Below, piece by piece: positions 8,941 to 16,441 of a stretch of DNA of 60,228 bases. The notes under the pieces are model-generated. The model was not told the DNA's origin and did no database searches. It worked only from the letters and a program-made list of their open reading frames with translations. Each line of letters starts with the position of its first letter. The stretch's first letter is position 1. The stretch is from an uncultured Bacteroidia bacterium (lineage in GTDB: Bacteria > Bacteroidota > Bacteroidia > Bacteroidales > UBA932), in assembly GCA_902779765.1 (NCBI GenBank), contig CACZCQ010000011.1:1-60228 (forward strand). The letters are read 5' to 3'. A program made the position numbers and the translations under genes.

Positions 8941-10005
8941 ATGATCTACGAAGGGAAACAGAAGATCTGGTCGGAGTACCAGAAAGAAATACCGGACGAC
9001 CACTATTTCTATGTCCGCAGTTGTATCAGGCAGAGTTTCTTCCCGGCTTCGGAAGCGACTTTCCTGGACATCACAAGGAACAAGCTTGGGAAGGACATAT
9101 TCGAAACCGAGCACCATACGACCTGCGGCGGGATCGCCTATCACAGCGACACCATCCCTCAGGAGACCGTGATGACCATAATCGCACGCCAGTTCGCACT
9201 GATGGCGAAGAACGGCTACGAGAACTATGTGTGCTCTTGCATCACCTCTTTCGGGCTGTATTGCGAGACCATGGAGACCTGGAGGGAGTTCCCTGAACTG
9301 GAGGCAAAGATCCGGGAAAACCTTTGGAAGTCCTGCAAGCTGGAATTCGCCAAGCCGAAGTTCCTGATCCATGCCAGCGACCTGATATACAAATACAGGA
9401 AGCTGATCGCCGCCCAGGCTGTGAGGAAACTGGTGAACGTCCACACCGGCGAGCCTCTCAAGGTGGTTGAGCACATAGGCTGCCATTATTCGAAGATGTT
9501 CCCTTCCAAGGGAGTTGGAGGTGCTGAATATCCATACGTCCTGGTCGGCATGATCGAAGCCTGGGGAGGGGAGATCGTGGATTATCCCGAGCGCAGGCAT
9601 TGCTGCGGCTTCGGTTTCAGGCAGTATTTCATCAAAGGCAACAGGGGATACTCCCTTTCCAATACCCACAAGAAGTTCGAGAGCATGGAACCGTTCAAGC
9701 CTGACCTGATCATTACGAACTGTCCGGGCTGCCCTTATTTCCTCGACAGGTGGCAGTATGTTATCGCCGAGTCGACCGGAAAGACCTATGGCCAGGACGG
9801 TCACGGCATTCCGGCGCTTACATATGAGGAAGTCGCCGGACTTGTGATGGGATACGATCCCTGGGACCTGGGCCTCCAGACGCACCAGGTCGGGGTCGAG
9901 CCGCTCCTGGACAAGATGGGGGTGGAATATGATCCTGCAAAGAAATATCTTGGTAAGAATGGCAAGGACATCGGTGCCCCGGCGCCCTGTTCCTGTTTGA
10001 AATAA
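8941..10005 (+). CDS. HdrB-like protein with cysteine-rich (CCG-type) domains
   Basis: A 354-residue protein of the heterodisulfide reductase subunit B family. The C-terminal cysteine-rich repeat is complete: GCHYSKMF, RHCCGFGFR, then NCPGCPYF. The N-terminal repeat is degenerate: SCIRQSF, TTCGG instead of CCG, then CSCITSF. In HdrB the CCG domains hold non-cubane [4Fe-4S] clusters that reduce a disulfide. No methanogen coenzymes are expected in this host, so the natural substrate is unknown. It starts 4 bases after the HdrC-like gene and lies 13 bases before the flavoprotein gene. Confidence 0.88.
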   Translation: MIYEGKQKIWSEYQKEIPDDHYFYVRSCIRQSFFPASEATFLDITRNKLGKDIFETEHHTTCGGIAYHSDTIPQETVMTIIARQFALMAKNGYENYVCSCITSFGLYCETMETWREFPELEAKIRENLWKSCKLEFAKPKFLIHASDLIYKYRKLIAAQAVRKLVNVHTGEPLKVVEHIGCHYSKMFPSKGVGGAEYPYVLVGMIEAWGGEIVDYPERRHCCGFGFRQYFIKGNRGYSLSNTHKKFESMEPFKPDLIITNCPGCPYFLDRWQYVIAESTGKTYGQDGHGIPALTYEEVAGLVMGYDPWDLGLQTHQVGVEPLLDKMGVEYDPAKKYLGKNGKDIGAPAPCSCLK

Positions 10006-10018
10006 ATGGTCCCTTAGC

Positions 10019-11074
10019 ATGAAAAATAATATATTGATAATAGGCGGAGGCCCTGCCGGACTTGAAGCATCAGCCCAGCTCCAGAGGATGGGCTACAATG
10101 TCATACTCATCGAGAAGGATTCCGTTCTGGGCGGACATCTCGCCAAATGGGACCGGCTCTTCCCGGACGGTGTGCCGGCGGATGAGGTCCTCAGCGGGCT
10201 GATCCACGGCACGGAGGGCGTCAAATTGTTCACCGAGACCGAGATCAGGGCTATCAACCGTCTTGAGAAATCCTACAATGTAAGGCTCACCAACGGTATC
10301 ACGGTGCTTTCTGATGCCGTGCTGATCGCTTCGGGTTTCGACCTTTTCAACGCCGTCAAGAAGGAGGAATATGGCTACGGAATCTATGACCGCGTGATCA
10401 CGAACGCCGATCTGGAGGCCTATTTCAAAAACGGTTCGGACAAGAGGATCGACCACCCCAAAAGGATAGGTTTCGTGCATTGCGTCGGTTCACGTGACGA
10501 GAAGTCGGGGTGCAGGTCCTGCTCCAAGGTATGCTGCGCCACTGCGGTCAAACAGGCCATAGAGGTGAAGGAATCTTTCCCGGATGCGGAGGTTTTCTGT
10601 TTCTATATGGACCTCCGTCTGTTCGGAAGACATTATGAGGATCTGTACCTCAAGGCGCAGAAGGAATATGGCGTACGATTCATCCGCGGGCGCGTGGCAG
10701 AAGTTTCCGAGAATATCGACGGAAGTCTTGTCATAAAGGCCGAGGACACCGTGGCCAGCAAACCGCTCAAGGCAACGATGGACCTGCTCGTCCTTATGTC
10801 CGGAATGCGCCCTTCAGTTTCAGGGAAGGCGGTCGGAGACTTGCTGGAGATGACTGTCGAGGAGGACGGTTATTTCGCCGTACGCAGCGGAATAGCGGCG
10901 GGACAGAGGAGCCCGCTTCCGGGATTGTTCCTCGCCGGTGCAGCCACCGGCCCCAAGACCCTCCCCGAGACATTGGCAGATGCCCGGGCGGCGGCTGTTG
11001 AGATTGACAGGTACCTGACTGAGATATTCCCCGATGCCAGGAACTACAAACAACTAGTGCGGGAGAGATGGTAG
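10019..11074 (+). CDS. HdrA/QmoA-like FAD flavoprotein
   Basis: A 351-residue flavoprotein. The N-terminal dinucleotide-binding fold starts LIIGGGPAGLEAS and continues with the acidic beta-strand end IEKDSVLGG. An iron-sulfur signature typical of HdrA and QmoA follows (CVGSRDEKSG, then CRSCSKVCC). The C terminus GLFLAGAATGPKTLPETLADARAAA is the second FAD motif. The chain is short like QmoA and lacks the extra ferredoxin domains of methanogen HdrA. It should pass electrons between a donor and the HdrB/HdrC clusters. Whether it bifurcates electrons cannot be decided here. It overlaps the next gene by 7 bases. Confidence 0.88.
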   Translation: MKNNILIIGGGPAGLEASAQLQRMGYNVILIEKDSVLGGHLAKWDRLFPDGVPADEVLSGLIHGTEGVKLFTETEIRAINRLEKSYNVRLTNGITVLSDAVLIASGFDLFNAVKKEEYGYGIYDRVITNADLEAYFKNGSDKRIDHPKRIGFVHCVGSRDEKSGCRSCSKVCCATAVKQAIEVKESFPDAEVFCFYMDLRLFGRHYEDLYLKAQKEYGVRFIRGRVAEVSENIDGSLVIKAEDTVASKPLKATMDLLVLMSGMRPSVSGKAVGDLLEMTVEEDGYFAVRSGIAAGQRSPLPGLFLAGAATGPKTLPETLADARAAAVEIDRYLTEIFPDARNYKQLVRERW

Positions 11075-11397
11075 ATTTCGGATTCGGCCTTGTGCCAAGC
11101 TCCAGGATGAACCTCGACTTGTTCGACAAGGAGAAATACGAGGAACTGGCTGAAATAGAGCCTGATGTACGTATCTGCATGGCCTGCGGCAGCTGCACTG
11201 CGGTCTGTACCGCAGGGAAGTATACCCGGACCAGCCTCAGGGAGGCGATCGAGGACATCAAGAACGCTAAGCCGGAGAAGGCCCTGGAAATGCTCCGGGC
11301 CTGCCAGCTTTGCGGCAAATGCTCCATGGTATGTCCGCGGGGTATCAATACCAGGCATCTGATTCTTTCCATAACCAAAGTATATTCTGCCAAATGA
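11068..11397 (+). CDS. Second HdrC-like small ferredoxin subunit
   Basis: A 109-residue protein with two [4Fe-4S] sites: C37, C40, C43, C47 (CMACGSCTAVC) and C79, C82, C85, C89 (CQLCGKCSMVCPRG). It is about the size of archaeal HdrC and of the HdrC-like half of QmoC. It overlaps the flavoprotein gene by 7 bases and the membrane subunit gene by 4 (ATGA), which implies coupled translation and a fixed ratio. It probably bridges the flavoprotein and the membrane subunit. The operon thus has two HdrC-type proteins, one beside HdrB and one beside the membrane protein. Confidence 0.9.
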   Translation: MVDFGFGLVPSSRMNLDLFDKEKYEELAEIEPDVRICMACGSCTAVCTAGKYTRTSLREAIEDIKNAKPEKALEMLRACQLCGKCSMVCPRGINTRHLILSITKVYSAK

Positions 11398-13358
11398 CAC
11401 CTCTGTACCAGTTTCTTGCGGCTCAGGCCGAGGTTCCGGAGGTGATCGACAGGATACCGTCCGGATACAGCCATTTCGTAATCCCGTTTACGATCGGCAT
11501 CACGTTCTTCCTGTGCTGGATCGGAGTCGGATGCGTCAGGTTGCTTGCAGCGATTCCGAGGAATGACAGGATACGTTTCTGGAAGTCCCTGTTCATTCCG
11601 AAAACGATAGTGAAGAACCTGAAAGACCTGTTCGGAGACTGCCTCTTCCATCTGAAGATATGGCAGAGGAAGCCATTGCTCGGATATATGCACTCTGCCA
11701 TCGCTTTCGGATGGTTCATGATCATAGTTCTGGGACATATAGAGGTCGCCCTTTTCGTTCCGGCTCGCCTGAACGTTTCCAGGGGAGGGCTTTTCTATCC
11801 TATCTTCTACAGGTATTTCGTGTGGATGAATCCGGGTCACACGACGCTGAAAGGTTCATTCTTCTTTTTCCTGATGGACTTCTTCCTGCTGTACATCCTT
11901 ACGGGTATAGGACTGGCAGTTTTCAAGAGGTTCAGGTCCATCGTGCTCGGAATGCGCCATACTACGAAGCCTTCCCTTGCCGACCGTATCGCTCTGTACA
12001 GCCTGTGGCTGATCTTCCCGTTGAGGTTGCTGGCCGAGAGTTTCACGGCCGACCTGAGCGGCGGAAGTTTCCTGACCGTAGGTGTCAACCATTTCTGGCA
12101 TTTCCTTTTCGGTGACAAGCTGATGTTCCTGCCGTTCTGGTGGGCGTATTCCATCAGCCTCGGGCTTTTCTTCGTGGCGATGCCGTTCAGCCGCTACATG
12201 CATATCCTAACGGAGGTGCTGTGGATCCTTCTGAGAAATGCGGGGATCAAGCCGCATCATCCTCGGAAAGGTGTTGCGGAGGCGGAAATATACGCCTGCT
12301 CCAGCTGCGGCCTTTGCCTTGATGCCTGCCCGATGAATGTCCAGAAGAAGAACCTGAAATACTCGTCAGTGTATTTCATACGGTTTTTAAGGAGGCATAA
12401 TGAGAAGAAAATCAACGCGATAGCGGACAAGTGCCTGATGTGCGACAAGTGCCATGCACTTTGCCCGGTCGGGGTGGATGCTCCGGCTTTGCGACGCGCT
12501 CAGCGCATCACGGTCAACAACTCCCTGCCGTATGACTATTCATATCTCCCATCTGCAGTGTCGGCCGGACAGCTGTCCGGACCCGGCCGAGTCCATCCTC
12601 GCTTCGCTGCGGCTGAGTACGGCCTAAGTCCGGCAGCTGATCCGGCAGGTGCGCAAAAACCGGAAGTCCTGTACTTCGCTGGATGCATGACGCATCTTAC
12701 ACCCAGGATAATCAAGGCGGTAGAAAAGGTTTTCAAAGCCGCAGGAGTGGAATATGCCTTTGCCGACAGGGAAGGAGGCATCTGCTGCGGCAGGCCTCTG
12801 ATGCTGGCCGGCAAGACGGAGGCGGCTGCCAAGGTAATCGAGGCCAACAAAAAGATGATAGAGGAATCCGGTTGCACGACCCTTGTGCTTTCCTGCCCCA
12901 TCTGCTACAAGATATTCAGGGAAGAATACCACCTCGAGGGCATCAAGGTCGTCCATTATACCCAGTTCATCAACGACCTGATCGCATCCGGAAGGCTCCC
13001 CGTGAGCAAATCCGACGAGAAGATTGTATACCACGATCCCTGCGAACTTGGCCGTGGGTGCAACGTCTATTTCGAGCCCAGGGCTGCCCTGGACCAGGTC
13101 GGCACTTTGGTAAAAGCAGCCAAGGAATATGATGAAAGCATCTGCTGCGGAGGAAGTCTCGGCAGCCTGACACTCGACACGAGGGACAGGGCGAAGATTT
13201 CCGAGTCATCGCTGGATAATCTCCTTGCCAACAGTCCTGAAACCATAGTGACTGCTTGCCCCCTGTGTCTCAAGACCTTCTCGGAAGCGGTTTCGAACTC
13301 GAAACATAAGTATATCCGTGTGACCGTTAAGGATTTCGCAGAGGTCATCTGCAGATAA
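11394..13358 (+). CDS. Membrane cytochrome b / HdrD-like fusion (HdrE-HdrD or DsrMK/QmoC-like)
   Basis: A 654-residue fusion. Residues 1-280 hold about five or six membrane helices with histidines at helix ends (MHSAIAF, LGHIEVA, NHFWHF, YMHIL) suited to b-type haem, like HdrE, DsrM and the QmoC membrane half. Two ferredoxin sites follow: C302, C305, C308, C312 and C347, C350, C353, C357. A proline/alanine-rich linker leads to a domain with two cysteine-rich repeats (FAGCMTHL, GICCGRPL, SCPICYKI; then DPCELGRG, SICCGGSL, ACPLCLKTF) as in HdrD. The predicted role is exchange of electrons with membrane quinone. The ATG at 11394 overlaps the previous stop, so the longer upstream frame is not the start. 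Confidence 0.9.
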   Translation: MTPLYQFLAAQAEVPEVIDRIPSGYSHFVIPFTIGITFFLCWIGVGCVRLLAAIPRNDRIRFWKSLFIPKTIVKNLKDLFGDCLFHLKIWQRKPLLGYMHSAIAFGWFMIIVLGHIEVALFVPARLNVSRGGLFYPIFYRYFVWMNPGHTTLKGSFFFFLMDFFLLYILTGIGLAVFKRFRSIVLGMRHTTKPSLADRIALYSLWLIFPLRLLAESFTADLSGGSFLTVGVNHFWHFLFGDKLMFLPFWWAYSISLGLFFVAMPFSRYMHILTEVLWILLRNAGIKPHHPRKGVAEAEIYACSSCGLCLDACPMNVQKKNLKYSSVYFIRFLRRHNEKKINAIADKCLMCDKCHALCPVGVDAPALRRAQRITVNNSLPYDYSYLPSAVSAGQLSGPGRVHPRFAAAEYGLSPAADPAGAQKPEVLYFAGCMTHLTPRIIKAVEKVFKAAGVEYAFADREGGICCGRPLMLAGKTEAAAKVIEANKKMIEESGCTTLVLSCPICYKIFREEYHLEGIKVVHYTQFINDLIASGRLPVSKSDEKIVYHDPCELGRGCNVYFEPRAALDQVGTLVKAAKEYDESICCGGSLGSLTLDTRDRAKISESSLDNLLANSPETIVTACPLCLKTFSEAVSNSKHKYIRVTVKDFAEVICR

Positions 13359-13406
13359 TTCCGTTTTTTTGTCTATATTGAGGCAAACTTGACAAATAAA
13401 CCTATC

Positions 13407-15848
13407 ATGAAAAGATTTTTGATTGCTGCAGTTGCCGTGATGATTACGGCAGGAATGTGTGTATTCGCCCAGCCCAAACCGGGGCGCGCAGGAAAGTCTG
13501 ATTCCGAGAAGAAGGAAGAAGCCGAGAAGCCGGCGCCTGAATTGAAAGTCACCCCGGGGATGTTCGGGGTGGCCCATAACGAAAAAGACTGGTACTTCGA
13601 TATTCCGGACAGTCTGCTCGGGCGTCGTATACTTGCTGTGACCAGGTATGTAAGCAACACTCCGGGCTCTTCACAGTACGGAGGTGAAGAGGTTACCGAG
13701 AGCATGGTATACTGGGAGAAGGCTTCCAACGGCAACCTGCTCCTGCGGGTCGATGCCCTTACGATCCAGGCGGATGAAGGCCAGGAGATAGAAAAAGCCG
13801 TAAAGGTCAGTTCCGAGAATCCCATCATAGCATCCTTCAAGCCGGAGAGCAAGTCTTCACCCGGATGCACCAGGGTCAAGGTCACAAGCCTTTTCGAGGG
13901 TGACAACCAGGCATTCTCCCTGAGCAGCATGTCCAAGAGGTCGATGAACCTTGGCGGAATCAAGGGAGATGCAAGTTTCATTGAGAGTATCCGCACCTAT
14001 CCTATCAATACGGAAGTTACTGTTACCAAGACATATACCTATAACCAGCCCACTCCCGGTGCCGGCGGAGCCGGAGGACCGGCACGTACGCAGTCGCTTC
14101 CTGCGGGAAGGGAGGCCGGTACGGTGACGCTGGTCTTGAACACCTCGATGGTGCTTCTCCCGGAAAAGCCGATGCAACCCCGTCTCTTCGACGCCAGGGT
14201 CGGTTATTTCGCAGACGGATACAGTAAATTCACCGATGACCAGCAGGGCGTGGAGAATGTCCGTTTCATCACCAGGTGGCGTCTCGAGGCCCGTCCGGAG
14301 GATGTGGAGAAGCAGAAGAGGGGAGAGCTTGTCGAACCCGTCAAACCGATCATCTACTATATCGACCCTGCTACCCCCAAGCAGTGGCGCAAGTACCTGA
14401 TTGCAGGAATCAACGACTGGCAGGTCGCTTTCGAGCAGGCTGGCTGGAAGAATGCAATCCGCGGAGAGGAATGGCCTGAGGACAATCCCGACATGAGCCT
14501 TGAAGATGCCCGTTTCTCCGTAATCCGTTACCTGGCTTCACCTACGGCAAACGCATATGGACCAAACGTCCACGATCCCCGTTCCGGAGAGATAATGGAG
14601 AGCCATATCGGTTGGTATCATAATGTCATGACCCTGGTCCACGACTGGTATCAGGTACAGGTCGGTGCAGTGGATCCCCGCGCCCGGAAAATCAAATTTG
14701 ACGAAGAGCTCATGGGCGACCTGATCCGTTTCGTATCCTCGCACGAGGTCGGCCACACCCTCGGCCTGCGTCATAATATGGGATCCAGCAACCAGACTCC
14801 GGTCGAGAAGCTCCGTGACAAGGAATGGGTGGAAAAGAACGGCCATACCATCAGCATAATGGACTACGCCCGTTTCAACTATGTCGCACAGCCGGAGGAC
14901 AACATCGGCAAGGAAGGTCTGTATCCGAGGATAAACGACTACGACAAATGGGCGATCGAATACGGCTACAAACCGACGTATCTCAAGACTCCGAAGGAGG
15001 ACCATCTCTATTGGAACAAGGTCATCATCGACAGGCATGCGGCAAATCCGAGGCTCTGGTTCGGAGGAGAGGGAAGTGATTCGGATCCCCGTGCACAGCG
15101 CGAGGACCTCGGAGACAATTCCATGAAAGCCAGTACCTACGGCATCATGAACCTCAAGCGTATCATCGGGCTGCTGCCTGAATGGAACGTTGAGGAGGGT
15201 GACCAGTACAGGAATGTCAACAGGATGTACACCGCCCTTGTCGGACAGTACAACCGTTATCTCGGTCACGTCGCAGCCAATATCGGAGGCCGTTTCGTTA
15301 CCTACAAGAGCATCGAGCAGACTGGGCCGGATGTATATCAGGCCGTCCCCAAGGCTCAGCAGAAGGAAGCTCTTGACTGGCTCAACGAGAATCTGTTCAA
15401 GAAACCCACCTGGCTGGTCGAGGTCCCTTATATATTCAACCTCACCGACCGTCCCGACAGTTACCTTTATTCCTTGGTCGACAATGTCGTGAGTGCCGGA
15501 AATCTGCTTAATCTCCAGAAACTTTCCCGCCTGGAGCAGTTCGCCCAATACGATCCTTCCAACTATAAGCCGGAGGAATATCTGTCCGACCTTACCGGGA
15601 TGGTATTCGAGGAGCTGTATAAAGGGAGGGCTACCGACAGCTACCGCCGTTACATACAGCGCCGTTTCGTCAATGCTGCCATCGAGGCGGTTAACGGCAG
15701 GGGCGCTGACGGAACCGACGGGAAGGCCCTTATCCTCAGGACTCTGACGGACCTTCAAAAGAAGGCATCCAAGGCCAAGTCTTCCGACAAAGCTACCGAA
15801 GCCCATTGGCAGGACCTGGCCAGGACTATCGAGAAGGCACTAAAGTAG
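13407..15848 (+). CDS. Secreted zinc metalloprotease of the DUF5117/DUF4953 type
   Basis: An 813-residue exported protein. Residues 1-20 are a signal peptide (MKRFLIAAVAVMITAG, cleaved near VFAQ). The catalytic metzincin-like motif HEVGHTLGLRHN starts at H446 and supplies three zinc ligands and the catalytic glutamate. The downstream SIMDYARFNYV matches the Met-turn region. The layout (N-terminal DUF5118/5117-like beta domain, central protease domain, long C-terminal helical part) is that of a large Bacteroidota family of unknown substrate. I use the ATG at 13407 rather than the upstream TTG. A strong hairpin terminator lies about 95 bases after the stop. Confidence 0.9.
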   Translation: MKRFLIAAVAVMITAGMCVFAQPKPGRAGKSDSEKKEEAEKPAPELKVTPGMFGVAHNEKDWYFDIPDSLLGRRILAVTRYVSNTPGSSQYGGEEVTESMVYWEKASNGNLLLRVDALTIQADEGQEIEKAVKVSSENPIIASFKPESKSSPGCTRVKVTSLFEGDNQAFSLSSMSKRSMNLGGIKGDASFIESIRTYPINTEVTVTKTYTYNQPTPGAGGAGGPARTQSLPAGREAGTVTLVLNTSMVLLPEKPMQPRLFDARVGYFADGYSKFTDDQQGVENVRFITRWRLEARPEDVEKQKRGELVEPVKPIIYYIDPATPKQWRKYLIAGINDWQVAFEQAGWKNAIRGEEWPEDNPDMSLEDARFSVIRYLASPTANAYGPNVHDPRSGEIMESHIGWYHNVMTLVHDWYQVQVGAVDPRARKIKFDEELMGDLIRFVSSHEVGHTLGLRHNMGSSNQTPVEKLRDKEWVEKNGHTISIMDYARFNYVAQPEDNIGKEGLYPRINDYDKWAIEYGYKPTYLKTPKEDHLYWNKVIIDRHAANPRLWFGGEGSDSDPRAQREDLGDNSMKASTYGIMNLKRIIGLLPEWNVEEGDQYRNVNRMYTALVGQYNRYLGHVAANIGGRFVTYKSIEQTGPDVYQAVPKAQQKEALDWLNENLFKKPTWLVEVPYIFNLTDRPDSYLYSLVDNVVSAGNLLNLQKLSRLEQFAQYDPSNYKPEEYLSDLTGMVFEELYKGRATDSYRRYIQRRFVNAAIEAVNGRGADGTDGKALILRTLTDLQKKASKAKSSDKATEAHWQDLARTIEKALK

Positions 15849-15940
15849 TGTTATGCCTGTTTAATCTTTCTTGATTTGTCTGGAAAAAGAAATAGTCGTA
15901 ACTTTTTGACATAGTCTGGTTACCGCAGTACCCTGAGTCT

Positions 15941-15987
15941 GCACCGCGATATAGGAGATCGTACCTGTATCGCGGTGCGGTCTTTTT
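15941..15987 (+). terminator. Rho-independent terminator after the metalloprotease gene
   Basis: An 11-bp perfect stem (GCACCGCGATA at 15941 with TATCGCGGTGC ending at 15978) extends to 15 pairs with one G-U pair around an 8-base loop. A T-rich tail begins at 15981. This is the strongest terminator in the first half of the window. Confidence 0.8.
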
Positions 15988-16345
15988 ATAGAGGTAATTT
16001 AATTATAGAAACTTATGATGAAAAATCAGTCTGTTCCATTTTGGAACACACTGCTTCTGACGGGAAACGATATCATACTATGTTTTATTCGCTAGATGCC
16101 ATTCTGTCGGTAGGATATCGTGTCAATAGTAAAAACGCCACCATTTTCCGCCGCTGGGCGAATACGGTGCTGAAGGATTATCTTCTACGTGGGTACGCGG
16201 TCAACAGACGTCTGGATGATTTATTGTTGAAAATATGGTTTATCATTTGGGCGCATCACTTAAAGACGTCGGCAAGCGACTCTCCGCTTTTTCAAAGATG
16301 AGAGGTGAATCTCTGGCAGTGCTTCTGTCTTTGCTGGAAACATAG
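15975..16345 (+). pseudogene. Decayed RhuM-like (virulence protein) gene fragment
   Basis: One frame from about 16003 reads VCSILEH, then YSLDAILSVGYRVNSKNATIFRRWANTVLKDYLLRGYAVN, the hallmark core of RhuM-family proteins. After codon LDDL near 16225 the frame is lost. A second frame (16235-16345) gives YHLGASLKDVGKRLSAFSKM, which I recognise as the C-terminal PLD-like segment of the same family. The N-terminal DNA-binding part and the middle are missing. So an ancestral gene of about 330 codons has lost both its start and an internal section. Intact relatives sit on mobile islands and phages, so this marks an old insertion. The region 15849-16441 holds nothing else I can support apart from the terminator. 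Confidence 0.75.
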
Positions 16346-16441
16346 ACTGCTCAGAAATGGTCAGTGTCCTTTTTGCCAAATGCTTCAGAATTGTTAAATT
16401 TAGCATAATTCAGTTTAGAATAATACGAAAAACCAACGGAT

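Noticed and set aside
8803-10020. Long minus-strand frame of 405 codons across the HdrB gene
   Set aside because: Antisense shadow of a GC-rich third-position gene. The plus-strand product has conserved cysteine motifs and perfect operon spacing.
7763-13358. Methanogenesis or sulfate-reduction gene cluster
   Set aside because: No mcr, mvh, apr, dsrAB or qmoB-type genes are present, and the surrounding genes are typical of Bacteroidota.
14538-15806. Minus-strand frame of 422 codons over the metalloprotease gene
   Set aside because: Shadow frame; the plus strand carries the HEVGHTLGLRHN protease motif and a signal peptide.
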